In this document: one piece after another, positions 23,867 to 32,527 of the stretch
Layout: each line of letters opens with the position of its first letter
Position numbering within the stretch: position 1 is the stretch's first letter
Assembly (NCBI RefSeq): GCF_018603885.1
Contig: NZ_JAHGAW010000012.1
Coordinates: 1-64,000 of the forward strand
Origin: Sphingobium nicotianae
GTDB lineage: Bacteria; Pseudomonadota; Alphaproteobacteria; Sphingomonadales; Sphingomonadaceae
DNA length: 64,000 bases
Direction: 5' to 3'
The notes under the pieces: model-generated
Databases searched by the model: none
What the model saw: the letters and a program-made list of their open reading frames with translations, nothing else
What the model was told of the DNA's origin: nothing
Made by a program: the position numbers and the translations under genes

Positions 23867-24217
23867 CTACGGCGTCGCAGCGGCCCTGGCAGCTGGACAG
23901 ACGAAGACAACCCCGTCCTCCACCTTCGTTGGATAGGAGGCGACCGGCTCGTAACAGGGCGAGGCGATAGCCTCGCCCGTGCGAATGTCGAAACTCCCTT
24001 GGTGCAAGGGACAGAATATCTGATTGCCTTCGGTATGGCCGTCCGAAAGTCGGGCATACGCATGCGAGCAGATGTTGCCCAACGCGAAGAAGCCGTCATC
24101 TGACCTGCACAGGACCATTTCGACGTCATCGACGATCACCATCGACGGGAAGTCGGAGTCGATGTCGGCCGCCTGCATCGTCGCGACCCAGCTCGCCGCT
24201 TGCCCAGGCTGACTCAT
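23867..24217 (-). CDS. Rieske [2Fe-2S] ferredoxin
   Basis: A 116-residue NirD/BphA3-like ferredoxin. Cluster ligands are in GNICSHAYARLSDG (Cys-x-His) and IFCPLHQGSFDIRTG (Cys-x-x-His); the C-terminal YEPVASYPTKVEDG strand pattern is typical. It carries electrons from the FAD reductase (14890-16119) to the terminal oxygenase. Its start overlaps the oxygenase stop by four bases (ATGA), so the two are co-translated. Confidence 0.93.
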   Translation of the reverse strand: MSQPGQAASWVATMQAADIDSDFPSMVIVDDVEMVLCRSDDGFFALGNICSHAYARLSDGHTEGNQIFCPLHQGSFDIRTGEAIASPCYEPVASYPTKVEDGVVFVCPAARAAATP

Positions 24218-25539
24218 GCCGGAAGCTCCGCATTCGCGCTTCGGTCTGCCTTCAAGATCGGCATGGGAGGGTTCTGCAGATAATCGCGGCCCACCTGCTC
24301 GGCCACCCGTACCAGAACGGCAGGATCGTTGGGCGATCCGCCGATCGCGTCTACCGGCACGACGCGATCGTTCGCGAAGGTCGGTGGCAGGTCCACCTCC
24401 GGCATATAGAAGCCCTTGGGGTCCTTCCCGTCGGACACTGCCTTGATGCCTTGCCGAACGAACCGTCGGAACATGACGATTCCACGATCGTGCGTTCCAA
24501 GATGCTCGAGGGCGATGATGTTTATCGGTCCTTGTCCGACTTGCGCCTCATGGTCGCCCGGCAGATACTGTCGCTCCGCATAGGGACGGTCGTCGCGCTG
24601 ACCGAAAATCTCCAGTGCACGCCTCTTCTCGAATGGCATCGTCTCCTCGGAAGCGACGTGGCTAATGTAGAAGTTGATGCTCCTCTCGTCATCGACGGGG
24701 AGCGTCCAGAACGTCATGAAGGGAGGAGTGGCGTCCTTGGGGGAGGCGCCTGCCTCGAAGATCGAACTGATACAGTGGATGTTCGGCCCGAAGAATTCGG
24801 CAGAGCGAATCCAGATATTGTCGCCCGAGCGTCGGGCGGCGAGATACATCGCGCCCGCCGGCGTCTCCATGAAAGTCAGTTCGGGGAAATGCTCGAATTC
24901 GTCCGCGAAATGTTCGACACCGCGCCGCTGCGGGATCGTGTGCAGGATGTTGGTGTGGTGCGGGTCGACGACATTCTCCTTGATCTGCACCCAGTTGCAT
25001 TCGAGCTCGAACCGAACTCCGGGTACCAGTTCCACGCCAGGTATGTCGAACCGATCGAGCATGGGGAAGGCCGGGATCCGTTCCGGCGGACCCATGTAGG
25101 CGAACACGATGCCCGCGAAGACATGCACAGGATAACCTCCTTGCGACACTTCGCACATGAGGCGTTCTGCATTGGGGTCACCGGGGATTTCCAGAAGGGT
25201 GCCATCAGGGGCAAAGAGCCGACCATGATAGCAGCACCGGATGCCGCGTTTCTCGACGATGCCGAACTCGAGAGATGTGTTGCGGTGGCAGCAGTGCAGG
25301 TGCAGCACGCCCACCTCGCCGTTTCCGTCCCTGAACGCGACCAGATCCTCACCCAGTGCCCGAATGCGCAGCGGCAGCTCTCCGAGTTCGCTGAGATAGG
25401 CGACCGGATGCCAGAAGCGCCGCAGATATTCGCCTCCCGGGGTGCCACGGCCGACCCCGCAAAGCATCATGTCCGGTGCGGCGACCTGCTTGCGATAGTA
25501 GCCGTCATAGGCTGCGGGTGTTTGTGTGCCGTTCGTCAT
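24214..25539 (-). CDS. Rieske non-heme iron oxygenase, alpha subunit
   Basis: A 441-residue aromatic-ring oxygenase of the phthalate-dioxygenase/O-demethylase branch. Rieske ligands: LHCCHRNTSLEFG and IRCCYHGRLF. The mononuclear iron site is ENVVDPHHTNILH. No beta-subunit gene is adjacent, in line with the alpha-only type. ATG 25539 has AAGG eight bases upstream; an earlier ATG at 25581 would overlap the operator. The operator at 25575-25592 lies 36 bases upstream. It probably begins the pathway by hydroxylating or O-demethylating a carboxylated aromatic. Confidence 0.92.
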   Translation of the reverse strand: MTNGTQTPAAYDGYYRKQVAAPDMMLCGVGRGTPGGEYLRRFWHPVAYLSELGELPLRIRALGEDLVAFRDGNGEVGVLHLHCCHRNTSLEFGIVEKRGIRCCYHGRLFAPDGTLLEIPGDPNAERLMCEVSQGGYPVHVFAGIVFAYMGPPERIPAFPMLDRFDIPGVELVPGVRFELECNWVQIKENVVDPHHTNILHTIPQRRGVEHFADEFEHFPELTFMETPAGAMYLAARRSGDNIWIRSAEFFGPNIHCISSIFEAGASPKDATPPFMTFWTLPVDDERSINFYISHVASEETMPFEKRRALEIFGQRDDRPYAERQYLPGDHEAQVGQGPINIIALEHLGTHDRGIVMFRRFVRQGIKAVSDGKDPKGFYMPEVDLPPTFANDRVVPVDAIGGSPNDPAVLVRVAEQVGRDYLQNPPMPILKADRSANAELPA

Positions 25540-25574
25540 AATCCTCGCCTTGCTATTCACCCGATGGGGGAAAT

Positions 25575-25592
25575 TAGTCAATGTATTGACTA
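25575..25592. promoter_or_regulatory. MarR-type operator before the Rieske oxygenase
   Basis: TAGTCAAT-GT-ATTGACTA, a perfect 18-base dyad 36 bases upstream of the Rieske oxygenase ATG. Same core as at 18122-18159. Position suggests repression by blocking the promoter. Confidence 0.8.
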
Positions 25593-25723
25593 TATTTGTG
25601 CTGGCCTGAAGTCAACGGGCAAATGCCGCGCAGAGCAGGTCAAGCACTTCACACGCGAATGGGCAGGAAGCTGCTGAACTTCCTGCCCATTGCCTGATTC
25701 GGTCGGCTTGCGCCCGAAGACGG

Positions 25724-27856
25724 CTACCACTTGATGGAGAGGCGTCCCCCGAACGTGCGGGGCGGCTCCAGGCCTCCGCTTGCAGCCGCGGTTGCGGACC
25801 CGCCGTTGATCGTCGTGAACACCGTAGCGTTCTCGATGTTACGGACGAAGATCTGCACGTTCCATCTGTCACTCGCCGGCGCGTACATCAGTGAAGCATC
25901 GGTACGATGAAACGCGTCCTGCCGCTGGGTCGGCAGGTTGTTGAATGCGCCATAGTGGCCGTCCTCATATTGGGTATCAACGCGTGCGGTGAGCGTTGCG
26001 CCGCCGGCCAGCTCGAAGCGCTTTTCGATGCCGCCCTGAAAGTTGACGTCCGGCGCGTTGATCATCTGATTGCCACTGAAGTTGTAGCCAACTCCTGCGA
26101 AATTGTCGTAGCGAGCGTGCTGCAGAACGAGGGCAGCATACACCGAGAAGCTAGGCGTGATGCGTGCGCGCAGATTGATGTCGACGCCGTAGATCGTCGA
26201 CTTTTCCGCATTCAGGACTGTCGAAAGGCCGGTGGCGCTGACAAACTGGATCGCCTGAAAGTTCTTGTAGAGGTAATGGAAGCCTTCGACATTCGCCTCC
26301 AGCCGATTGTCGAGAAGGCGCGATTTGAAGCCGCCGGAGATCGCGGTGAGCTTCGACTCCGGAACGATCGGATTCTGCGGGTTTGTCGCCGTCGGTCCGA
26401 CATCGGGATTGTAGCCGAAGCCGATATAGCCGGATTGCAGGTTGGCGTAGACCAGCACGTGATCGGCAAGGTCGTAGTCCACGCCGAGCTTGTAGTCGGG
26501 GCGGGAGTGCGCATGGTCGAACGCGATCCGCACGCCTGAGGCCCCGACGCCGTTTGCCACGATCTTGTCGCGCGAGTAGCGCGCGCCGCCCGTAATCCGA
26601 AGGCGATCGGTCACTGAGAGGATCGCCTGAGCGAAGGCAGCGTAGCTGGTGTTGGTCTGGTCGGTGATGTTGAGCAGAACCGGCGTGAAGGTGGTCGGTC
26701 CGGTGTAGCGCTGCTGCGTGTCAGTGAAGTCGGTGGTGTTTCGGAGATAGAAGAGGCCGGCGGTCAGCTTGACGGGCCCTAACCCGCCGTTCCAGCGCAG
26801 CTCCTGAGAATGCTGGCGCTCGCGGTCATAGACGAAGAGCTTGTTGCCGACCGCGCCGCTGAAATAGAGGTACTCCGCCTTGAAGTCGACATATGCCGGA
26901 ATGTAGGTGAAGGTGCTGTCACCGACGTCCAGGGAGATGTTGGCCCCGACAATGTCATTGCGGTTGTCCTGATAGGTCTCGCGACCGTTCAGCGGATTTC
27001 CTGCAGCGCCGGTCGCTGGAAGGCGGAAGGGGTGATCGGGGTCCGCAGGCGGGTTGGTCACCAGATTTGTGATCGGCTTGCCGGTATCGTGACCGTGCGT
27101 ATAGAAGATGTGCGCGCTGAAATTGTCGGTCGGCTTGAAGAGCATCGACGCCCGGCCGCTCCAAGCGTTCTGGGAGTTCAGGCCGTTTTTGTAGAAGGAG
27201 TCTCGACGCTTGTAGTCGCCGGCTACGCGGAGACTGAGCGTGTCTGACACCGCAAAATTCTGCCCCCCTGTAAACTGCACCGTGTCGTAACTGCCGTAGA
27301 TCCCTTGCAGATAACCTGAAAAATCGTCTTTCGGCGCCTGCGAGAAGAGATTGATCGCGCCGCCTGCCGCGGACCCACCGTATAATGTGCCCTGCGGGCC
27401 GGCGATCGATTCCACCCGCTCCAGGTCGTAGGTGAGGCCGAACGTGCCATAACGCTGGATGATGACGCCGTTGTAGAGCAGTGCCGATGCCGCCTGGAAA
27501 TTGGGAAGATCGGTTCGCGAACCGATGCCTCGAATGAAGACCTGGGTCACCGGTCCCTGAGTTCTCAGATTCGCGCTCGGCAAAATCTTGCCCAACGATA
27601 TGGCATCGGTGATACCGCGGTTCTGCAGTTCTTCGCCGCCGACGGCGACGATCGACGCGGGCGCGCGCTGCAGATTTTCCGACGTCTTGCGCGCTGTGAC
27701 GACGATGTCTTCGAGGCTGCTCGCGCCTCCAGTCTGGGGTGCTTCCGAAGCGCCTGCAGCAGGCTGAGGGTCGGCGGTCTGAGCATGAGCGGTTGCGCTC
27801 AAAGCAAAAGCAAGAACGGCTGCCGATGCGCTTATCAGGTGACGGAAGTCTTTCAT
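25724..27856 (-). CDS. TonB-dependent outer membrane receptor
   Basis: A 710-residue receptor with signal peptide (MKDFRHLISASAAVLAFALS, cleavage after AHA), plug domain (LEDIVVTARKTSENLQ, ASIVAVGGEEL, VFIRGIGSRTDLP, GPQGTLYGGSAAGGAINL) and a barrel ending in FGGRLSIKW with the terminal aromatic. It imports a substrate across the outer membrane with TonB energy; sphingomonads use such receptors for lignin-derived aromatics. ATG 27856 follows GGGGAG. Tandem operators lie about 70 bases upstream at 27924-27950. The substrate is not deducible. Confidence 0.93.
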   Translation of the reverse strand: MKDFRHLISASAAVLAFALSATAHAQTADPQPAAGASEAPQTGGASSLEDIVVTARKTSENLQRAPASIVAVGGEELQNRGITDAISLGKILPSANLRTQGPVTQVFIRGIGSRTDLPNFQAASALLYNGVIIQRYGTFGLTYDLERVESIAGPQGTLYGGSAAGGAINLFSQAPKDDFSGYLQGIYGSYDTVQFTGGQNFAVSDTLSLRVAGDYKRRDSFYKNGLNSQNAWSGRASMLFKPTDNFSAHIFYTHGHDTGKPITNLVTNPPADPDHPFRLPATGAAGNPLNGRETYQDNRNDIVGANISLDVGDSTFTYIPAYVDFKAEYLYFSGAVGNKLFVYDRERQHSQELRWNGGLGPVKLTAGLFYLRNTTDFTDTQQRYTGPTTFTPVLLNITDQTNTSYAAFAQAILSVTDRLRITGGARYSRDKIVANGVGASGVRIAFDHAHSRPDYKLGVDYDLADHVLVYANLQSGYIGFGYNPDVGPTATNPQNPIVPESKLTAISGGFKSRLLDNRLEANVEGFHYLYKNFQAIQFVSATGLSTVLNAEKSTIYGVDINLRARITPSFSVYAALVLQHARYDNFAGVGYNFSGNQMINAPDVNFQGGIEKRFELAGGATLTARVDTQYEDGHYGAFNNLPTQRQDAFHRTDASLMYAPASDRWNVQIFVRNIENATVFTTINGGSATAAASGGLEPPRTFGGRLSIKW

Positions 27857-27923
27857 TGTCTCTCCCCTAGGGCTGCCGCCTCTTCGAGCGGGCAACCAAT
27901 CCATAGACGCGGCCGCACATATA

Positions 27924-27952
27924 ATCAATACATTGATGATCAATGTATTGTC
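27924..27952. promoter_or_regulatory. Tandem MarR-type operators before the TonB receptor
   Basis: Two overlapping cores, ATCAAT-AC-ATTGAT (27924-27937) and ATCAAT-GT-ATTG (27939-27950), together form a 25-base palindrome (27926-27950) with 12-base exact arms around one base. Both deviate from TAGTCAAT by losing the outer TAG half, so binding may depend on the doubled arrangement. Confidence 0.7.
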
Positions 27953-27970
27953 ATAGAGCTCCACGCTCGA

Positions 27971-28624
27971 CTATCGGACGTCCGCGACAAAGCGGGCAAC
28001 GGCCTCGACGTCCTTGTTCGTCAGGGGTTGCGGGCTGAGCTTGGGCATCCCTCTCGGCGGGTTGGCCAGCAGCGCGGCGATTGCGGCAACGTCTCGCTTC
28101 CTTCCTGCGCCGATGAGGCTTGGCGCGATGCCGCCCTCCCGAGATTCGCCGTGGCATGCGGCGCAATGACGCTGGTAAATCGCCCGCCCGCTGGGCGAGA
28201 GCTGCGGCTCCGCGGCGTGATCGCTGGATGATCCGACCCTCGCGAGAGCCGGGATTGTCTTGTAGGGCCGACCGGGAGGCAAGGAGCGGATGAATGCCTC
28301 GATGCTGTCGAGGTCGGCGTCGGCGAGGACCCGCTTCGTGTAGGGAGGCATGGCGCCCTTCGGGTTCCGGACATACCTTCGGAAGGCGTCGCTATCGATC
28401 CGCAGTGGAGAAAGGCTCGGACCCGAAAGGATCGACCCCTGGCCCACGAGCCCGTGGCATTGGTAGCATCCCTGTCGGACATATTGTCTCTGTCCCGGAT
28501 CGCGGGTTTCGTACGGAGCGGTGAGAGCATCGCTCGACTGCGCACCCAGGCGGGCCTCGACAGGATCGCGTAGGAGCATCGCCGAAAAGACGCAGCATGC
28601 GACGGCGAAAGTCAATTTGCGCAT
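27971..28624 (-). CDS. Di-heme c-type cytochrome, exported
   Basis: A 217-residue protein with a signal peptide (MRKLTFAVACCVFSAMLL) and two heme-binding sites, GCYQCHGL and HCAACHGE. Met ligands may be in GAMPPYTKR and RGMPKLS. It would move electrons in the periplasm, for example from an oxidoreductase to the terminal oxidase. ATG 28624 with GAGGTGA upstream is chosen; it is five bases from the stop of the exported ThDP enzyme gene, so the two form a unit. Di-heme c4-like cytochromes of this size are common. Confidence 0.9.
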   Translation of the reverse strand: MRKLTFAVACCVFSAMLLRDPVEARLGAQSSDALTAPYETRDPGQRQYVRQGCYQCHGLVGQGSILSGPSLSPLRIDSDAFRRYVRNPKGAMPPYTKRVLADADLDSIEAFIRSLPPGRPYKTIPALARVGSSSDHAAEPQLSPSGRAIYQRHCAACHGESREGGIAPSLIGAGRKRDVAAIAALLANPPRGMPKLSPQPLTNKDVEAVARFVADVR

Positions 28625-28629
28625 CGGAA

Positions 28630-30567
28630 TCACCTCATTTGTGTGAGGGTGTCGAGAAGGGCGGGTTGCCCGCTACGGACCACCGCAAGCGCCCTGGACA
28701 GTGCACCCTTGAGCTCGGCCGGTTTCGAGATCGGTCCCTCGGCGTAGACGCCCATGCCCTTCGCGATCTTCGCGAAGTCGATTTCGGGATCGGTGATCGT
28801 CGTGCCCACCGCCCATGTATGCGGATCGCGGTCGCGTCGTCCGGCCATGCGCTTGAGATGCATCGTCTCCTGATGCCAGGACCGATTGTTATGCATCACC
28901 ATCAGCAGCGGGATCCGGTGGTGCGCGGCTGTCCAGAGCGTCCCGGGCAGCATCATGAGGTCACCATCACATTGAATCGCCACGGCGATGCGGTCCGCGT
29001 CCCTATGCGCGAGCGCGGCACCGACGGCCGCGGGCGCCCCGTAACCCACGCCGTAACCGCCCTCTCCGCCGATATACTGGTGGTATTTGGTGAAGTCCCA
29101 CAGACGCTGGGGCCACGAGCTGATGAAGGCGTGGTTCGAGACCAGTCCCCAGTCCAGGTCTTTGATCTGCTCCCATATCTCCATCGAAAGTCGCGCCGTG
29201 CTGATGGGCGATGCGTCCCATCCGATTGCTGCCGCGGCAGCATCGCTCGCTCGCATCTCGGCATACGCAGACCGAAGCCTTGCCTTCTTCGCCGCCACCG
29301 CCTCACGCTGCGCGCCCGACATCTTCCGGTCGATGGCGGTGATCAGAGAGGGCAGACTCGCTTCGGCATCCGCGGCGATCGCCACATCTGCCGCGAAATA
29401 GCGCTGAGCGTCCTGCACCACCGATCTGACGTAGCCGTAGCCGGTGCTGATCCCGATCACCTTCGCTTCCGGCCGAGCGACCCGGCGTGAAGGTCGACCC
29501 GGAACATCGGGCACGCTGTTGATCGTTCCCCAGAGGTCGGTGAGCTCCAGCCCTATGATCGCGTCGGCCTCACGGATGAGGGTATTCTGCAGACTTGTCT
29601 GGCAGAGGAAATGGGTGGTCGGCATGTTGAGTCGCCCGGCGCGATCGATCACCGGTGCACCGAGTATTTCGGCAAGTTGCACAATGAGCTCGACACCCCG
29701 CTGAGATCGCGCGGCACGATCGGCGACGATAAGCGGAGCCGATGCCGCCAGCAGGATGTCGGCAGCGCGATCGATTGCTTCAGGAGGCGCCGCCGGCGGC
29801 GAGACGGGCGCCGGCGCTGGAATCCTCAGCTCGATGTCCGCGTCGACCTCCTCTTCCTGCAATTCGGAATCAGCCACGATCATCACAGGCTCGTAGGGCG
29901 GCGTCATCGAGAGTTCGTGCGCGCGCATGTAGGATTCGGCATAGTGCTGGAGACTGATCGGAGCGTCGTCATACTTGATGTATTCGCGGACAAGAGCGCC
30001 CAGATCCTGCGCAGAATGCACCCACTCGACCCCCGGGCGGCGCTTCGTCGCATCAAGCCCGTTGCCCGCGATGACCATGATCGGAGCACGATCGCACCAG
30101 GCGTTGTAGATCGCCATCGACGCGTGAAGGAGACCGACGGTGCTATGAACAAGGCAGGCCATCGGCTTGTTGGCCACCTTGGCGTAGCCGTGGGCGATGC
30201 CTGCCGATATTTCCTCATGCACACAGACGATGAGCTCCGGTGCCTTGTTGCCTCCGTAGTTCACGATCGATTCGTGAAGTCCGCGAAAGGTGGAACCCGC
30301 CATCGCTGAGACATAGCGTGTGTCGGTTGCCTTCAGCAGATCCACCATGAAGTCCGACCCCGGCCGATGGATGAGATGAGGTGCGTCGTCCGCCTCTGAG
30401 ATTGCGCCGTTTTCGGCGGTCGCGGCAGCCGATCCCGGTGGCGAGACCTTGCTGGGAGCAGGCGTGCTCTCGCGCTTCGCAAGCGCGGGAATTGTCGGCG
30501 TCGCAATTCCCGCGAGAACTGACGCCTTGATGAAGCTCCGGCGTCCGAGATACTTGGCGTCTTCCAT
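28630..30567 (-). CDS. ThDP-dependent enzyme with twin-arginine signal
   Basis: A 645-residue enzyme of the acetolactate synthase/benzoylformate decarboxylase superfamily. N-terminal GRRSFIKASVLAGIATPTIP is a Tat signal (residues 8-27), unusual for this family. Then the Pyr domain with catalytic Glu in VHEEISAGIAHGYAK, a central domain and the PP domain with CDGDLMM to MHNN, the ThDP-Mg motif. The fold would be exported with its cofactor bound. ATG 30567 follows GGGAGAG. Operator 30628-30645 lies 61 bases upstream and a di-heme cytochrome follows. It may decarboxylate or ligate a 2-oxo acid derived from the aromatic; activity unproven. Confidence 0.88.
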   Translation of the reverse strand: MEDAKYLGRRSFIKASVLAGIATPTIPALAKRESTPAPSKVSPPGSAAATAENGAISEADDAPHLIHRPGSDFMVDLLKATDTRYVSAMAGSTFRGLHESIVNYGGNKAPELIVCVHEEISAGIAHGYAKVANKPMACLVHSTVGLLHASMAIYNAWCDRAPIMVIAGNGLDATKRRPGVEWVHSAQDLGALVREYIKYDDAPISLQHYAESYMRAHELSMTPPYEPVMIVADSELQEEEVDADIELRIPAPAPVSPPAAPPEAIDRAADILLAASAPLIVADRAARSQRGVELIVQLAEILGAPVIDRAGRLNMPTTHFLCQTSLQNTLIREADAIIGLELTDLWGTINSVPDVPGRPSRRVARPEAKVIGISTGYGYVRSVVQDAQRYFAADVAIAADAEASLPSLITAIDRKMSGAQREAVAAKKARLRSAYAEMRASDAAAAAIGWDASPISTARLSMEIWEQIKDLDWGLVSNHAFISSWPQRLWDFTKYHQYIGGEGGYGVGYGAPAAVGAALAHRDADRIAVAIQCDGDLMMLPGTLWTAAHHRIPLLMVMHNNRSWHQETMHLKRMAGRRDRDPHTWAVGTTITDPEIDFAKIAKGMGVYAEGPISKPAELKGALSRALAVVRSGQPALLDTLTQMR

Positions 30568-30627
30568 TTCTCTCCCATCCCTGGCGATGTTTCTCGCTCG
30601 GACGACGGGTCGCACAGGCATGCCATT

Positions 30628-30645
30628 TAGTCAATACATTGACTG
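30628..30645. promoter_or_regulatory. MarR-type operator before the ThDP enzyme
   Basis: TAGTCAAT-AC-ATTGACTG, one mismatch at the last base from the perfect dyad. It lies 61 bases upstream of the ThDP gene start and 32 bases after the end of the dioxygenase gene. Confidence 0.78.
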
Positions 30646-30676
30646 TTTTCCGCTCTGTGCAGTGTGTCCTGGCAGT

Positions 30677-31951
30677 TCAGTCTCGGGGCGCGATTTCAAC
30701 CTCGGCGTCGCTCCCAAATGCCCGTCCGACCGAGTAGAGCGCACCTGGCGCGTTGCGGCTTGCCTGGAATTCCTCCAGCGTCTCCCCCCGCATTCCTGCA
30801 TAGATGACCGCATTGGGCATTCCCAGAACGGCGGCGAGCTTCTCAAGTCCGAAGAAGATGGCTCCGCGTTCGATGAGTCCGCTCCAGTCCCGTTGCCGAA
30901 TGAGATGCTGATCGCTTGGATCGAGTCTCGAGCTGGCAAGGCTGGCTTCCTCGTCGGCGAGGAAGGCGCTTCGATGTTCAGGTTCCACCATCTGTTGCAG
31001 GAAGCGGTTGAGATCGTACCGCTTCACACTGAGGTCGAGCGTGAACGGCTGACTTTGTGGCGGGCTCAGGGTCGCGGTATCCAGGGCGGATGCCGGGCTC
31101 AGTGCTGCGCTGCCCGACCGGTTCTCCAGAAGGAGCGTGGCGATGCCTGTCATCGACGGAAGGTAGTAGTCGCGCGATAGCACCTCGGGACGGGCCGCCA
31201 GTGCACCGCGCATGATCAGCCACATGACCACTTCCGAGCTCTCCCAGCCCCCGCGCATCGCCAGCTCGGCCTGGCTCATGCGCGCCAGGGTCTCGGGGTC
31301 GTCAACCAGCAGATCGACGAATAGCCGGTCCCATTCGGGATCGTTGAACCCTGCGCGCTTGCCGTGGACCTGATGTGACAGCCCGCCGGTGGCGACGATC
31401 GCTACCGATAGATTCTCGGGGTAACTCTCGATCGCCCGGCGCAGGGCCTGGCCCAGCATCCAGCACCGTCGGGCGCTCGGCACCGGGTTCTGGAGAACGC
31501 CGACGGCCAGCGGGATCATCTTGAAGGGCCAGCCTTCCGAATAGTCTGCCAGAAGGCTCACGGGGGAGAAGCAGCCGTGGTCCAGCTTGCGGCGTTGGAA
31601 GAACGACATGTCGAACTCATCGGCCATCAGGCTCTCGGCAATGTGCCGCGCCAATGCGGGATGTCCGTCGATCGGCGGAAGGACCCGGGGACCACCGCCT
31701 TCATCGGCCACCGAATGTCTCTCGCCGACGCCGAGTGCGAATGCCGAATAATGATCGAAGAAGAACGACGTGGCATGGTCATTGTAGATCGTGAACACGA
31801 CGTCGGGCCTGGTCTCGTCCAGCCAGCTCCGCAGTGGGGAATAGGCCTCGAAGATTGGCGCCCAAGTCGGATCCTGCTGCTTCCCCGCGTCCAAAGCGAA
31901 GCCGATAGTCGGGGTGTGCGATGTCCCGATACCCCCGATGATGCGAGCCAT
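30677..31951 (-). CDS. Gallate dioxygenase-like type II extradiol dioxygenase (DesB/GalA type)
   Basis: A 424-residue fused LigB-LigA type enzyme. The N-terminal catalytic domain (1-280) has GIGTSHTPTIGFA, TIYNDHATSFFFDHY and GGLSHQVHGKRAGFNDPEWD with the iron His residues and the acid-base His; ADEGGG and MADEFD match DesB. The C-terminal domain (about 310-420) is LigA-like (RDWSGLIERGAIFF, AAVLGMPNAVIYAGMRG). Such enzymes open gallate or 3-O-methylgallate to 4-oxalomesaconate. ATG 31951 (MARIIGG) matches the family start; a TTG at 31966 is the alternative. Divergent from the cytochrome at 32151 across an operator at 32093. Confidence 0.9.
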   Translation of the reverse strand: MARIIGGIGTSHTPTIGFALDAGKQQDPTWAPIFEAYSPLRSWLDETRPDVVFTIYNDHATSFFFDHYSAFALGVGERHSVADEGGGPRVLPPIDGHPALARHIAESLMADEFDMSFFQRRKLDHGCFSPVSLLADYSEGWPFKMIPLAVGVLQNPVPSARRCWMLGQALRRAIESYPENLSVAIVATGGLSHQVHGKRAGFNDPEWDRLFVDLLVDDPETLARMSQAELAMRGGWESSEVVMWLIMRGALAARPEVLSRDYYLPSMTGIATLLLENRSGSAALSPASALDTATLSPPQSQPFTLDLSVKRYDLNRFLQQMVEPEHRSAFLADEEASLASSRLDPSDQHLIRQRDWSGLIERGAIFFGLEKLAAVLGMPNAVIYAGMRGETLEEFQASRNAPGALYSVGRAFGSDAEVEIAPRD

Positions 31952-32092
31952 TTCTTCGTCATCCAAGCTGTTTCAACAACCGCCTTCGGCTTGGGGGGGG
32001 GCGTCGATCGAACGGCCCGCGAGCCCGCGACCACCATCTCCTCTCCCTGCTTCGATGCCGGAGACTGACCGACTAGAGTCGTCGTAAAATAA

Positions 32093-32108
32093 AGTCAATA
32101 TATTGACT
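32093..32108. promoter_or_regulatory. MarR-type operator between dioxygenase and cytochrome genes
   Basis: AGTCAAT-AT-ATTGACT, a 16-base perfect dyad with an AT centre. It sits in the divergent region, 43 bases before the cytochrome start at 32151 and about 140 bases from the dioxygenase start, and could control both. Confidence 0.75.
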
Positions 32109-32150
32109 AAATATGCGGCGCCGTGTCAGGAGGCATCCCAAGGAGAGAGG

Positions 32151-32522
32151 ATGAGACACATAGCACTCGGGATCGGGCTCTGCCTGACGATCGGAACCGC
32201 TGTTCTTGCCGCGCAGCCCCGGGGCAGCGTCGAACGGGGCCGGCAGATCTACGCACAATGTGCCGCATGCCACTCGATGGACGGCTCCGTCGGAGTCGGC
32301 CCGAGCCTGCGTGGAGTCTACGGCCGCAGGGCGGGCGGCGGGTCGGGTTTCAGCTACTCACCGGCGCTGAAGTCTTCCGGGATCATCTGGGATGCTGCGA
32401 CCCTCGATGCTTTCCTGCGAGCGCCGCAACGCGCAATACCTCGCAACAAGATGCCCTATGCAGGGATGGCGGGCCAAGGTGACCGGCAGGATGTCATCGC
32501 CTATCTCGCCGCGACCAGGTAG
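32151..32522 (+). CDS. Mono-heme cytochrome c, exported
   Basis: A 123-residue class I cytochrome with signal peptide (MRHIALGIGLCLTIGTAVLA), heme site AQCAACHSMD, GPSLRGVYGRRAGGG and the axial Met in NKMPYAGMAG. AAGGAGAGAGG lies directly before the ATG at 32151, an exceptionally strong ribosome site. It is co-transcribed with the exported aldolase five bases downstream, another hint that electrons or products are handled in the periplasm. Confidence 0.93.
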   Translation: MRHIALGIGLCLTIGTAVLAAQPRGSVERGRQIYAQCAACHSMDGSVGVGPSLRGVYGRRAGGGSGFSYSPALKSSGIIWDAATLDAFLRAPQRAIPRNKMPYAGMAGQGDRQDVIAYLAATR

Positions 32523-32527
32523 GATTT

